A stretch of 64,000 nt of DNA from assembly GCA_003218375.1 (NCBI GenBank), contig QHNH01000009.1, positions 62,001 through 126,000 on the forward strand, written 5' to 3'. This document shows positions 1 through 8,959 of the stretch, in pieces; the first letter of the stretch is position 1, and each line of letters opens with the position of its first letter. This stretch comes from Verrucomicrobiota bacterium. Its GTDB lineage: Bacteria; Verrucomicrobiota; Verrucomicrobiia; Chthoniobacterales; UBA10450. The translations under genes were made by a program, and so were the position numbers. The notes under the pieces were generated by a model that saw only the letters and a program-made list of their open reading frames with translations, did no database searches and was not told the origin of the DNA.

Positions 1-249
1 TTTTTTCGCGAGTGCTTCGCGCAAATAAAAGCCGCCGCCATCGGGATAACGATGCGCGGAATCGAGCGCCGCCCGCATCGCGGCGAGCGCTTTCGGCGAA
101 GGTCCCAGCGGGTTCTCGTTCGAGGCGAGCTTGACGATTTGGTCCGCCTCCGCGCCCAGCTCACGGGCGGTCTCCTCGATCGGTTTTCCCGGCTCGTAAA
201 CGGCCAAGTCGCGCAGTTGCGGATTGGCGATATCCCAGATGGATGACAT
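1..249 (-). CDS. hisC: Histidinol-phosphate aminotransferase, N-terminal part (runs off the left edge)
   Basis: This is the first 83 codons of a fold-type I PLP aminotransferase; the rest lies outside the window. Translation from the ATG at 249 begins MSSIWDIANPQLRDL and continues through KLASNENPLGPSPKA, the hallmark N-terminal HisC motif that binds the substrate phosphate, then HRYPDGGGFYLREAL. HisC converts imidazole-acetol phosphate and glutamate to histidinol phosphate in cytosolic histidine synthesis. Related paralogues, such as Tyr/Phe aminotransferases of the same family, share the SNENP motif, so the exact substrate cannot be fixed from this piece. It is divergent from the LAB_N gene to its right. 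Confidence 0.85.
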   Translation of the reverse strand, partial: MSSIWDIANPQLRDLAVYEPGKPIEETARELGAEADQIVKLASNENPLGPSPKALAAMRAALDSAHRYPDGGGFYLREALAKK

Positions 250-360
250 GCGGGTGGAATGTTAGGTGGATTTCGGAGGATGAACAGATCGCGCTGCCGC
301 AGACAAGTCCAACACAAAAAGCTGGTCGCCCGCGCCGATCTGTCGGAACGTTTCGGCCTT

Positions 361-702
361 ATGAACAGCTTGCAATTCCTCGCCGAGACGAAGGTGCTCG
401 GCATCGCGCTCAATCCATGGAAAATCATCGGATTGAGCGGGAGCCTGATCTTCGGGCTTCGCTTCCTCATCCAATGGATCGCATCGGAACGCGCGCGGAA
501 AAGCGTGATCCCAGTTGGCTTTTGGGAATGCAGCGCGCTCGGATCTTTTTTGACACTTAGTTATTTTGCGATTTACCGGCACGATTCCGTGGGAGTTTTG
601 CAAAGCCTGCTGCCGCTGCCGATCTACCTGCGGAATCTTTACTTTCGCTACACCCATCAAGCGCCGCAGCACCCCGGCAACGCACCACGTCCGCCGGAAT
701 AG
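361..702 (+). CDS. Small membrane protein with lipid-A-disaccharide-synthase N-terminal-like (LAB_N) domain
   Basis: About 113 residues from the ATG at 361, the start that best precedes the domain; an upstream in-frame ATG at 259 would add a low-complexity basic leader. The protein carries the pattern of the LAB_N family: a first helix with GLSGSLIFGLRFLIQWIASE, a Ser-rich turn (KSVIPVGFWECSALGS), a second helix, then the conserved SVGVLQSLLPLPIYLRNL segment. LAB_N domains are found alone or fused to glycosyltransferases and are thought to act at the inner membrane in lipid A or lipid-linked sugar metabolism. The alone-standing form here cannot be tied to one reaction. Confidence 0.75.
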   Translation: MNSLQFLAETKVLGIALNPWKIIGLSGSLIFGLRFLIQWIASERARKSVIPVGFWECSALGSFLTLSYFAIYRHDSVGVLQSLLPLPIYLRNLYFRYTHQAPQHPGNAPRPPE

Positions 703-735
703 ATCCGGCCATTCGCCAGCGCGCGCTTTACCTCG

Positions 736-1953
736 ATGGACCAGATCGATAAACTGGCCGCTTCCATGATCGCCCGCGATCAGATCATTTATCTCGATAA
801 CAACGCGACGACGCAGCTCGATCCAGCCGTGATCGAGGAGATGCTCCCTTACCTGACGGAATATTACGGGAATCCATCGAGCGGCTACACGTTTGGAGCG
901 CAGGTGCGGCGGGCGATCGATCTCGCGCGGGAGCGGGTCGCTGCACTGCTGGGCTGCGAGCCGGGGGAAATCGTCTTCACCAGTTGCGGGACGGAGGCGA
1001 ACAACGCGGCGCTCAATTCCGCGCTCCAGCTCGACCCGGCCCGGCAACATGTTGTGACCACCGCGGTCGAGCATAGCGCGACGCGACGCCACTGCGAGAC
1101 GGTCGCGAAGCGCGGCGGCTCGGTCACGGTTGTGGGAGTGGACAGCGACGGAAATTTGGACCTGGAGGAACTCGAACGCGCGATCACGCCGCAAACCGCG
1201 ATCGTCACGGCGATGTGGGCTAACAACGAAACCGGCGTCCTGTTCCCGGTGGAAAAAATCGCGGAGGTCGCCCGGCGGAAACGCGTCCTGTTCCATACCG
1301 ACGCGATCCAGACCGTGGGAAAGATCCCGATCCGGCTCAAGGACTCGACGATCAATTCGCTCGCGCTTTCCGCGCACAAGCTGCATGGGCCGAAAGGGGT
1401 GGGCGCGCTCTACGTGAACAAGCGCTCTGCCTTCAAACCATCGCTGATCGGCGGAAGCCAGGAGAACAATCGCCGCGCCGGGACAGAAAACGTGGCGTCA
1501 ATCGTAGCGCTGGGAAAAGCAGCGGAATGCGCGGGTGCGGCCCTGGCGGAGGAGAACAATCGCGTGCGCGCGATGCGGGACCGCTTTGAGAACGGCCTGC
1601 GGGAGCGGATCCCGAACACGTTTGTGAACGGCGATCTCGCCGCGCGGCTGCCAAACACAACGAATCTTTCCTTCGCCGGCATCGAATCGGACGCCGCGCT
1701 GGTCATGTTCGATCGGCATCAACTCTGTTGCTCTGCCGGTTCGGCCTGCCGCACCGGATCGCTGGAGGCGTCGTATGTCCTGCGCGCGATGAATCTGCCG
1801 GCGGAGCGAACCCGCGGCAGCATGCGTTTCTCCTTCGGGCGCTTTAATACCGATGCGGACGTCGACAAGGCGCTGGAGATTATTCCAGCCGTGATTGCGA
1901 AGCTGCGTGCGATGGCGCCCGCAACGGTCACGCGCGAACCGGCGGTGGTTTAA
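736..1953 (+). CDS. Cysteine desulfurase (NifS/IscS class)
   Basis: A 405-residue class V PLP aminotransferase that takes sulfur from cysteine for Fe-S clusters or thio-modification of tRNA. Visible motifs are the N-terminal IYLDNNATTQLDP, the cofactor histidine in EHSA near residue 113, the PLP-lysine in LSAHKLHGPKG (K215) and the mobile loop with the catalytic cysteine in CCSAGSACRTGS (C338). Length and loop type fit class I (IscS/NifS), not SufS. The start at 736 has no evident ribosome-binding site; an in-frame ATG at 766 lies directly before the conserved domain and is an alternative. No iscU or other cluster genes are adjacent. Confidence 0.93.
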   Translation: MDQIDKLAASMIARDQIIYLDNNATTQLDPAVIEEMLPYLTEYYGNPSSGYTFGAQVRRAIDLARERVAALLGCEPGEIVFTSCGTEANNAALNSALQLDPARQHVVTTAVEHSATRRHCETVAKRGGSVTVVGVDSDGNLDLEELERAITPQTAIVTAMWANNETGVLFPVEKIAEVARRKRVLFHTDAIQTVGKIPIRLKDSTINSLALSAHKLHGPKGVGALYVNKRSAFKPSLIGGSQENNRRAGTENVASIVALGKAAECAGAALAEENNRVRAMRDRFENGLRERIPNTFVNGDLAARLPNTTNLSFAGIESDAALVMFDRHQLCCSAGSACRTGSLEASYVLRAMNLPAERTRGSMRFSFGRFNTDADVDKALEIIPAVIAKLRAMAPATVTREPAVV

Positions 1954-2756
1954 CGCTGGGCTGCGTGCAAACGGTGCGCCTTGAGTTTTGCGCGCCGACG
2001 GGTGAACACCGTCAAGCCAACCGCTAACACGCAACTGATCGCCGAGGCCGCCGCGGGATTGATTTCGGGCACCGGCGAGAACGAAATGTCGCCGAGCGCA
2101 ATATCCTGGTAACGCGGCGCGCCCGCATTGTTCGAGAAGGTGAAGAACAGGTCGGTAATGACAGCGGCGCCGAAACTGATCGTTGCATTTCCATTTCCGG
2201 AGTTATCCGGTGAGGGACCGTTGCCGGTGAGCGTCTGGGCGAGACCGCTTCCACTCAGATTGATGGTTGACCCGACATTCGTGATAGTCGCCGCAACATG
2301 GGTTCCGTCCGGCGCCAGGCCATAGATCGTGTTGATAATGTCGCTGTTCGTCGTGATATCGATATCGAAGATAGTGAAAGAGACGTTGGCTGCTCCCGGG
2401 TAGACGCCGGTCAAGCTGATTTGCACGGTGACGTCCGAATTTGTAAACAGATTCCCTGCGATCATTAGGGAATTCTCCACCGGGGACAAACCGCCGGTCA
2501 GGGTTTGGTTGATTGTCGGGGTCAAAGTCCCAGTGGTCGGATCATTCGTGAAAACAGGGCCATTGCCTCTTCTCGTAATGTTAATGGTAATGTCGTTCAC
2601 GGCGTCGCCGGTAAGGTCGTAGGAATTATTCAGTGACCCCGGAGTCCACGTGACGGAATCCCAATCCAGGATCAAGGCGTGCGCCAAGGGGCCGGCCAGG
2701 CAAAAGCCGAGGCAAACGGCGGCGATTACGCAAACTCGGCGGGGAAAAACACTCAT
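1950..2756 (-). CDS. Exported protein with PEP-CTERM-like sorting tail
   Basis: 268 residues. An N-terminal signal peptide (RRVCVIAAVCLGFCLAGPLAHA) is followed by a Thr/Asn/Gly-rich beta-sandwich-like body. The C-terminus has the tripartite layout of exosortase substrates: a short VPEIN motif (a PEP variant), a hydrophobic helix (about 20 residues), then a basic cluster RRRAK. Such proteins are normally exported and anchored or released by an exosortase, which is not in this window. The body resembles no enzyme I recognise. It overlaps the end of the cysteine desulfurase gene by four bases, tail to tail. A short extension beyond the basic cluster is slightly unusual. Confidence 0.7.
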   Translation of the reverse strand: MSVFPRRVCVIAAVCLGFCLAGPLAHALILDWDSVTWTPGSLNNSYDLTGDAVNDITINITRRGNGPVFTNDPTTGTLTPTINQTLTGGLSPVENSLMIAGNLFTNSDVTVQISLTGVYPGAANVSFTIFDIDITTNSDIINTIYGLAPDGTHVAATITNVGSTINLSGSGLAQTLTGNGPSPDNSGNGNATISFGAAVITDLFFTFSNNAGAPRYQDIALGDISFSPVPEINPAAASAISCVLAVGLTVFTRRRAKLKAHRLHAAQR

Positions 2757-2851
2757 CTATAATTTCCATAAGCTGCTTCCGGGCCACCTCCCGGGGATTC
2801 TCGCAACAAACCACTGTCTCACCGGTTATTACGGCGTTCGAAGAGGAAGCG

Positions 2852-2882
2852 AAGGCGGCTTTCGGAAACGCCGCCTTTCCCC
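2852..2882. terminator. Stem-loop between the response-regulator gene and the PEP-CTERM-like gene
   Basis: A perfect 8-bp stem (AAGGCGGC at 2852-2859 with GCCGCCTT at 2870-2877) and a 10-base loop. It lies just beyond the stop codon of the minus-strand response regulator at 2907 and before the start of the next minus-strand gene at 2756, as expected for a terminator. On the minus strand the base run after the stem is weak in U, so the intrinsic strength is uncertain. Confidence 0.45.
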
Positions 2883-2906
2883 GTGCCGAAACCTGCCCCC
2901 GAACCG

Positions 2907-3296
2907 TTACGCCAAACTCGCCCGCAGCTCGCTGATCGCGCCGACCAATTCACCCGTCTTGCCGGGTTTATCGATCACCCTATCGACGCGCAAGTCGGCA
3001 TAGCGTTGCCGGTCCTCGGCGCTCAGGGCGTTGGCAAAGACGATGATCTGCCCCGCGAATCCGGCGGACCGCGCCTCCTGGACCAGGCCGAAGCCATCCA
3101 ACCGCGGCATCCGGGTATCGGTCACGATCAACTGGAAATAGTCTGGATCTTCCTCCACCCGGGAAACAGCGGCGCGCCCGTCTGTCGCCACTTCGACATG
3201 ATGCCCGGCGGACTGGAGCGTCTTGGAGAGCATGTCCAGGACAAGGACGTTGTCATCCGCACAAAGGACGCGAAGCGGCTGTCGAGGTTCGATCAT
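2907..3296 (-). CDS. Single-domain response regulator (CheY-like)
   Basis: 129 residues from the ATG at 3296. A longer open frame continues upstream to 3536 but has no receiver-domain content and would overlap the divergent regulator. Receiver features: acidic pair D14-D15 in LCADDN, phospho-acceptor D60 in IVTDTRMP, and the switch lysine K110 in IDKP. There is no output domain, so it likely acts by protein-protein contact, as CheY or Spo0F types do. It is divergent from a second stand-alone receiver gene (3495), separated by about 200 bases that should hold both promoters. No histidine kinase is nearby. Confidence 0.85.
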   Translation of the reverse strand: MIEPRQPLRVLCADDNVLVLDMLSKTLQSAGHHVEVATDGRAAVSRVEEDPDYFQLIVTDTRMPRLDGFGLVQEARSAGFAGQIIVFANALSAEDRQRYADLRVDRVIDKPGKTGELVGAISELRASLA

Positions 3297-3494
3297 GGAC
3301 CTTAGAAAGCCGTGCGGATGGGTTCCAAAATGCGCATCGCTTTTACCAGGATGATAAGCGCCGGGGCGGCTCGTAGATGCCTGAAAAGAGCGCGTCGTGT
3401 CAATGAAAATACTGCGGGCCGCGGCCCCCCGAAGAGAAACGGTGCGCAAAGGTCCGGTCTCGGTTAAGTTGACCCCAAGGACGAAACGATTGCC

Positions 3495-3881
3495 ATGGAA
3501 CGGACAAAGGCCCGCATTCTCCACGTCGACGATCATCAGGACACGCGTTTGATGATGGCCGCGCTGTTACAAGATTGCGGCTACGGCGTTCTCACCGCCG
3601 GCAGTGTGGCCGAGGGGCTCGAGCTGGCGAAGGAGATAAACTTCGATCTCTACATCCTCGATGTCCGGCTCCCGGACGGGACCGGGGTCGAGCTCTGCCA
3701 GAAACTCCGCGAGCTCAATCCGAAGATCCCGATCCTGTATTACTCAGCGTATGGCGATGAGGCCGATCATCAAAGTGCGTTGAAGACTTGCGGCGACGCC
3801 TACCTCAAGAAACCCGTCTGCATCGCCGACATTCAGGAGTCGATCGCGAAGCTGCTAGCGGACGCGGCCAGCGAAAGCTAG
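3495..3881 (+). CDS. Single-domain response regulator (CheY-like)
   Basis: 128 residues, a complete receiver domain. D12 and D13 in LHVDDH bind Mg2+, D56 in LYILDVRLPDGTG is the phospho-acceptor, S84 in YYSAYG is at the switch Ser/Thr position and K106 in LKKP is the conserved lysine. No DNA-binding or enzymatic output domain follows. It lies head-to-head with another single-domain regulator, which suggests joint control, but the two sequences are only distantly alike and the partner kinases are not visible here. Confidence 0.88.
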   Translation: MERTKARILHVDDHQDTRLMMAALLQDCGYGVLTAGSVAEGLELAKEINFDLYILDVRLPDGTGVELCQKLRELNPKIPILYYSAYGDEADHQSALKTCGDAYLKKPVCIADIQESIAKLLADAASES

Positions 3882-3929
3882 ACGCGCTCCTTGCCGGGAG
3901 GATAAGCGCCGCTGGCGGATTCCGCGCGG

Positions 3930-4610
3930 CTAGAACGCGAAATTGATGCCGGTGCGGCCCATGCCGAAATTATTCTGCGAACCCGACACGATGTTCCAAC
4001 TGAAATCCGTGATCCAACCGCAATGCGGTGAAATCCGAACTTCGAACCCGCCGCCGACCTGAGCCATGCTCTTCGTTTTGCTGTTATCGAATTCCCGGCG
4101 CACGATTCCGAGCGGTTGCGTCGGGTCGAGAAAGAAATCATGGCTGCGGCCACCGCCGAAGATTCCTCCGCCGCCGGCCCAGACATACGGCGCCACCCGC
4201 GAGCAGTTCAGCGGAAAACGCACCGTAAAAGTGCCCAAAGCCATACCTACCGCATGTTTATCTTCGGGTCCCCACGTCCGGGTGAAGCCATTGTCGAAAA
4301 TTTCCCGGCTGTTCACGGAGAGGAGCGTCCCCTGCGCGCCAATGCCGAAGTAGCGGTGGAAGAAATACTTCGCGTCGATGCTGCCACCCCAGGCGTGATC
4401 GACTCCGAGATAGGTGTCCTCTCGCCATGAGTTGGCCGTCATCGCGTAAACACCGGAGAGGCTCAGATTAAATTCATTATCGGCGTACCATTGCGGGCAT
4501 TCGGGAACCACCGCGTGGGTGTCCTTGCTGGAATAACGATAGGTTTCGCCCGCAAAAACCGCGGGACCGAGCGCAAGGAGCGCGCCTAAGCCAAAGAGTA
4601 ATTTTTTCAT
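3930..4610 (-). CDS. Outer-membrane beta-barrel protein
   Basis: 226 residues with a classic signal peptide (MKKLLFGLGALLALGPAVFA) and alternating aromatic/polar strands throughout, such as YFFHRYFGIGAQGTLLSV and APYVWAGGGGIFGGG. It ends in INFAF, a terminal phenylalanine as recognised by the BAM machinery. Size and pattern fit an 8-strand OmpA/OmpW-like barrel. The specific role (porin-like, adhesive or structural) cannot be read from sequence. It converges on the response-regulator gene to its left. Confidence 0.75.
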   Translation of the reverse strand: MKKLLFGLGALLALGPAVFAGETYRYSSKDTHAVVPECPQWYADNEFNLSLSGVYAMTANSWREDTYLGVDHAWGGSIDAKYFFHRYFGIGAQGTLLSVNSREIFDNGFTRTWGPEDKHAVGMALGTFTVRFPLNCSRVAPYVWAGGGGIFGGGRSHDFFLDPTQPLGIVRREFDNSKTKSMAQVGGGFEVRISPHCGWITDFSWNIVSGSQNNFGMGRTGINFAF

Positions 4611-4818
4611 CCCATTGTTCCCTTAAAGTGGTTGTTCGAACGGCAACCCCGTGCCGCCGTCCTTTCAAAAAGAAACGGATTGATCGGCTGGAGTGGATGG
4701 GGAGGGTTACAGTTTTTCTAAACAGCTCGCGTTCCGCCTTCCATATCAAAAAAATGCCGGCGTTCAGCGAGTCGGGCCAAACGCCGGCGCATCCTAACTT
4801 CGGAGAAACAACCGCCGA

Positions 4819-5148
4819 TCAATCCTCGTCGAGGATCACACGGTCAACCAGGAGGTTGTCCCCTTCGCCCGTGTAATGGACGTGGACAGGAATCCCGACT
4901 TTGATCCGAGTCCTGACCGTTTCTTCATCCAGGGTGCGGCCGCTCTTGGTCACGTAGGTGACCGTTTTGCCGAACCGGTAGTGGCGTGGCCCGCTCGATT
5001 CCTTGAGCGTGATCATGCTGCCCGGCGTATATTCGGTAATAGTTCCGTCGCTGTCAGTTGTCGTTGTCGTCGTCGTTGTGCTCGATGTTTGCGCCCAGGC
5101 AAACGGAGCCACCAACGCGAGCGCGATGCTGAGTAGTGTCTTTTTCAC
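4819..5148 (-). CDS. Small secreted protein with Thr-rich segment
   Basis: 109 residues starting at a GTG (5148). This start is chosen because a good Shine-Dalgarno-like GGAAAGGGA precedes it and a signal peptide follows directly (KKTLLSIALALVAPFAWA); the longer upstream frame has no such features. After cleavage comes a run of eight threonines, then a compact beta-rich domain ending VDRVILDED. The short conserved-looking domain with the VHVHYTGEGD segment suggests a periplasmic small barrel, but I do not recognise a named family. Confidence 0.7.
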   Translation of the reverse strand: MKKTLLSIALALVAPFAWAQTSSTTTTTTTTDSDGTITEYTPGSMITLKESSGPRHYRFGKTVTYVTKSGRTLDEETVRTRIKVGIPVHVHYTGEGDNLLVDRVILDED

Positions 5149-5306
5149 TGCTAGTCCCTTTCCATTTTGGATTCCCTTGAGGCGATTCGCCAGGAGACAC
5201 CTCCTCGCTCGAGAAGGCGGCGTCCGCTTTCCCTTTGATTCGGATGCCGCGACGCATCCGGTCCCAAATGGACGCTGTTTTATTGCCGCGCGGCGTCCGT
5301 CTGCGG

Positions 5307-5918
5307 CTAATTGCTCTGGGCGATCGCCGCAGTCTTGGAGGGCTCGGCCCATGTCCAGGAATAGAGACTCTGCCGGAACGATCGGTTGAGATTGTCGAAA
5401 ACGGCCTTCGGCGCGGAGAACCGGAACACCAGTTGCTGATCCGGACAATTCACAAAGATAACGCTGCGATAGAAGATCTGGCCGAGCGCCTGGTAGGAGA
5501 CCACGAACTGATAGCTAAGATTTTGGTAGAGGAGGATTATGTTTTCCTGGCGGCTCACCACCGTTGCTCCCTGGCTTCCCGCCGGAAGACCGGCGAGCAC
5601 CTGCTGCTCCAGGGCCTTCACCGCCGCTTCATCAAATTGCAGGACGCCTTTCGTCGGAGCCGACTGGAGAACGCCCTCGGCAAAATTTTGGTCGGGCGGG
5701 GCGACCTGCAATCGAGAAGAATCGCCCCGGCAACTCCAGAGTCGGGGTAATACGATCGAGACGCTCCGTTTATCGTCCTTGAAACTTACTGAGGAATATT
5801 CGGCGCCCTCGGACTGATATCGATTCACCGTTGGCGTGAAATCGATTGCTGCATTCGCTGTGGTAATCACAGCAAGCACCGCGGGAAGGAGAAACACTCT
5901 TCGAACCATGGTTCGCAT
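5307..5918 (-). CDS. Hypothetical exported protein downstream of the prepilin operon
   Basis: 203 residues with a cleavable signal peptide (MRTMVRRVFLLPAVLAVITTANA). The mature part has mixed alpha/beta character, with a middle stretch SQGATVVSRQENIILLYQNL and two cysteines that could form a disulfide. It starts 11 bases after the stop of the PilX-like gene on the same strand, so it may be the last gene of that operon and work with the pilus-like system, but its own sequence names no function. Confidence 0.6.
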   Translation of the reverse strand: MRTMVRRVFLLPAVLAVITTANAAIDFTPTVNRYQSEGAEYSSVSFKDDKRSVSIVLPRLWSCRGDSSRLQVAPPDQNFAEGVLQSAPTKGVLQFDEAAVKALEQQVLAGLPAGSQGATVVSRQENIILLYQNLSYQFVVSYQALGQIFYRSVIFVNCPDQQLVFRFSAPKAVFDNLNRSFRQSLYSWTWAEPSKTAAIAQSN

Positions 5919-5928
5919 CGGGGTCGTC

Positions 5929-7929
5929 TTAGTAAACCTGGTACCAGCGCTGTTGCTGGAGATAGGCGGCGATCTGAAGATTTCCTGGCGGGCCAGATTG
6001 AAACGTATTCATTGCATTGTCTGCGAAATTTGGATCCCAATAGTATTTAGTGGTCTGTGGAGCTTTGTAAGTGTTGCCTGTGCCGGTCCAGGCGGCAGTG
6101 GCCTGCGTGCTTTTGTAAAGCTCGACCATCGAGCCGTAGACGCACATGGTATTGGTTTTCCAGTCTTCCAGGAGGCGAATGAAGTTCTCTCCACCGCCGC
6201 TATAATTTCCGCCGCCACTGGGGACAATCCCGCCGACCAGCGCGGCATTGATTGTTATGTTCGCCGACGCGGGCCGTGAGTTAATGCCCGCGCCCGAGTT
6301 AAGATCGTTCCATCCGGCGGAAAGGACGGTGATGGAATCGCCGATGACAGCGGCGAGCTTTCGCGCGTACCCGCTGGCGTCTGGATCCGTGTAAGTGCCG
6401 CTGTTGGAGGGAACAGCGTCACCACTGTTCGTGGAAGTGTTGTAATTTCCCTTTATGTAAACCGGGTTCGCCGAGACAATCGTGAGGCCGTTAATATTAT
6501 TCGTGTTGCCGCTGTTAGCGGGCAAGCGATAACCGTTGATCAATCGAATCCCGCGTTCCGTCGTCGTGACATTAGCGCCGGTGCCGCCGAGCGGAGACGT
6601 GACGCTTGTGCCATTCGTGGTGGTATCGGCAATGTAGAGCACGCCGTTCCAGCCGGTAAGCGTCCCCGCTTCCGCGGCCGATGTGATCTGGCTGATATCG
6701 ACCGTCGCCAGGCGAACATACGCGTTCTCGCGCTGGTCTTGAATGGCCTGATTGACCGTGATCGCATCCTTGAGAGCCTTGCCCGGGTTGTTGTTCGTCG
6801 CCACCGAAGTGCCGTCGCTCTTTGTCACCGTGATGTTGTTGCTCGAATCGATCAGCACCCGATAGCACGCCTGGCTATAATATCGAACTTGCGCAAGCGC
6901 ATCAGGCGAACTGACGGCCTGCTCGAGGATCTCGTGGTAACTGTCGTTATTAACGCTGCCATCCGCATTATTTAGCGGGATATTCCAGCCAAAAGGCAGG
7001 AAGGCCGAGACCTGCGCCGGCGGCATATCGGATAGAGTCAGAGAAGCATCGCTCTTGGCGAAGTTTGGTTTCGTTGTGCTGCCGCTATGGTAGGTATCGT
7101 TGGGCGAGTATCCATTGACGTACTCCGACGCGTAATCAACCGAGTTCGTAGTCGTGAAGTTACTTGTTCCAATGTAGAGGCCGCTATTGGTGTGAATCTT
7201 TCCGTTGATGGTAAGAGCCGTGGTTGGCTGATACTCCAAATCGTCGTGATAAAACACGGCGAAGGTCCATGGGTTATCGAACTTCTTTTCGAATACGCGC
7301 CGGACTTTCGCGGTCACGTTCCCCGTGCTGCTGGGGACGGTGACGTCTACGGCCGCGAGATAAAAGTAGCTATATTGCCATTTATTGGGCCCGTACGCGG
7401 CTGGCGGTGTGGCGGCCGGTGAAAGAGCGACGTAGCTTTGTGAGCCCCAGGTGGTTTCGTGGAGTGCGTTCTCACTCGAATCCAATTGGATCATCGGATC
7501 GACGGCCTGGATTCGATACTGACCGAGTGTATAACTTGTGCTCGAGGGAAAATTAGTGCTTGGCGGCGTGGGAATAGGATTAGGCGTCGCAGCAGGCGTC
7601 ATGGAAGGAACCGCGGTCGGCGCCGGACCCGGGTTGTAAAGCGGAGTAAAAAAGTAATTCGTCCCGACAATCGTGTAGTCGGTTCCGCCAGAGCCGTTCG
7701 AATAGGATGTCCAGGTGCCGCGGTAAATGTTCCGCCAGCTCGTAAAGAGCATTTCAAGATGGCCATCGGCAATTTCCATCGCCAGGGCGGTCTTGCGACT
7801 ACGCTGGGATTCGCGCGAGATGGTGCCCGTATAGTCAACCGCCATTCCCAGAAGGACGAGCAGGAGGGCCACAACGCTAATGACAACGACAAGGGTGCTG
7901 CCTTGGCGGGAATGATTTCTGAGTTTCAT
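5929..7929 (-). CDS. PilX-like prepilin/pseudopilin, large
   Basis: About 666 residues from the ATG at 7929; the longer frame to 8046 overlaps the preceding gene and lacks a leader. The N-terminus MKLRNHSRQGSTLVVVISVVALLLVLLGMAVDY resembles a type IV prepilin leader (G followed by STLVV and a long hydrophobic helix), but the usual glutamate at mature position 5 is replaced by valine, as in PilX-class minor pilins. A long Ser/Thr/Asn/Gly-rich C-terminal region follows. It begins one base after the stop of the PilW-like gene, so the genes are co-translated. A role in assembling a type IV pilus or type II-like secretion tip is inferred. Confidence 0.75.
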   Translation of the reverse strand: MKLRNHSRQGSTLVVVISVVALLLVLLGMAVDYTGTISRESQRSRKTALAMEIADGHLEMLFTSWRNIYRGTWTSYSNGSGGTDYTIVGTNYFFTPLYNPGPAPTAVPSMTPAATPNPIPTPPSTNFPSSTSYTLGQYRIQAVDPMIQLDSSENALHETTWGSQSYVALSPAATPPAAYGPNKWQYSYFYLAAVDVTVPSSTGNVTAKVRRVFEKKFDNPWTFAVFYHDDLEYQPTTALTINGKIHTNSGLYIGTSNFTTTNSVDYASEYVNGYSPNDTYHSGSTTKPNFAKSDASLTLSDMPPAQVSAFLPFGWNIPLNNADGSVNNDSYHEILEQAVSSPDALAQVRYYSQACYRVLIDSSNNITVTKSDGTSVATNNNPGKALKDAITVNQAIQDQRENAYVRLATVDISQITSAAEAGTLTGWNGVLYIADTTTNGTSVTSPLGGTGANVTTTERGIRLINGYRLPANSGNTNNINGLTIVSANPVYIKGNYNTSTNSGDAVPSNSGTYTDPDASGYARKLAAVIGDSITVLSAGWNDLNSGAGINSRPASANITINAALVGGIVPSGGGNYSGGGENFIRLLEDWKTNTMCVYGSMVELYKSTQATAAWTGTGNTYKAPQTTKYYWDPNFADNAMNTFQSGPPGNLQIAAYLQQQRWYQVY

Positions 7930-7930
7930 A

Positions 7931-8959
7931 CTATTGAGTGATCGTGAGGCGGGAACGGTAGTCCACCTGGGTATCCAGGAGAGAAGCGGTCGCCAGGTAG
8001 CCGCGATTGCTGGACTTGGGATCGCGCGCCGTAAGTTTGACTCCAACGTATTTCGTGTTGGCCGATCCGCTCTTGTTCAACGGAATATAGAACGGCTGCG
8101 GGCTGCTGACATATTTGGCGACAACCGCAAAGTCCTGCCAATACACCGCCGAGCCGCTATACCGTTGCTTGTACAAATGCAGCTCGGCGTCTTCAAAACG
8201 GTAGCGCTGGGCGCCGCCGCTGGTGTAGAGGGCCGGCGTGACCACCAGCGTGCCGGTCGCGCTTGGGACGTAGTTTGCGCCGCTGAGGACATAGCGATCG
8301 TTAAGCCCGCTTACGTAGGTGGCGGTCGTTACGGTATAGAGGCCCTGCGAATCGGGGATGTAAGATCCCTTGCGCACGACGTACATCGTCCGGTCCGTGT
8401 AATAGGTGATCGCATAAGGGGCCCCGTAATCCGGCGCGGTGATATTCGGAGTCGATTGGTCCGCCTTGATGAAAACGTTGCTGTGGTTGGCGGACCCTGC
8501 CGCTGCGACCTTGGTGATGTCTTCCTCGAGACCGAAGAACGGAATGATCAAACGCATGCCTTCCGTTGGTTTCGCTGGGTTGTCCTTGATCATGATGAGC
8601 GAGGCATTGCTGGGGTCTTTCCAGACAAAGTTGGGCCCCGCCGCAATGTTCTGAAAGGAAACCCCCGCCGAGGCCGGAGCGACGCCGCTGACGGGATCTG
8701 AGCTGACAACGCTGAATCCGTTATCGCGCAATTGCGGCACTGAAATCGCGGCATGAATGTCGCGGGTGAGTCGCAGCACTCCCATCCGGGCCTCTTCGTG
8801 GGCGGCATTAACGGCTGTGTTCTTCGCCGAGAGAGTGAGCCCGGCCTGAAGGACTTGGAAGAATGCCAGGCCCAAGAGCATGAGGACCCCGACCGCTACT
8901 CCCATCTCCGCAACGGTGAAAGCGGCCTCGGTAACTTTGTTAAATGGCAAACGTTTCAT
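7931..8959 (-). CDS. PilW-like minor prepilin
   Basis: 342 residues. The N-terminus has a prepilin leader with the processing site in TEAAFTVAEMGVAVGVLML: an Ala before the cleaved Phe, a glutamate at mature position 5, then a hydrophobic helix that anchors the pilin. The body contains an arginine-rich helix (EEARMGVLRLTRDIHAAIS), typical of PilW/GspJ-like proteins. The ATG overlaps the stop of the upstream PilV-like gene in an ATGA, indicating translational coupling. A prepilin peptidase should process it; none is in this window. Confidence 0.78.
   Translation of the reverse strand: MKRLPFNKVTEAAFTVAEMGVAVGVLMLLGLAFFQVLQAGLTLSAKNTAVNAAHEEARMGVLRLTRDIHAAISVPQLRDNGFSVVSSDPVSGVAPASAGVSFQNIAAGPNFVWKDPSNASLIMIKDNPAKPTEGMRLIIPFFGLEEDITKVAAAGSANHSNVFIKADQSTPNITAPDYGAPYAITYYTDRTMYVVRKGSYIPDSQGLYTVTTATYVSGLNDRYVLSGANYVPSATGTLVVTPALYTSGGAQRYRFEDAELHLYKQRYSGSAVYWQDFAVVAKYVSSPQPFYIPLNKSGSANTKYVGVKLTARDPKSSNRGYLATASLLDTQVDYRSRLTITQ

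Noticed and set aside
262-1386. Long minus-strand frame opposite the LAB_N and cysteine desulfurase genes
   Set aside because: Arg/His/Asp-rich composition with no motif; it is the antisense shadow of a GC-rich gene whose sense product is a clear cysteine desulfurase.
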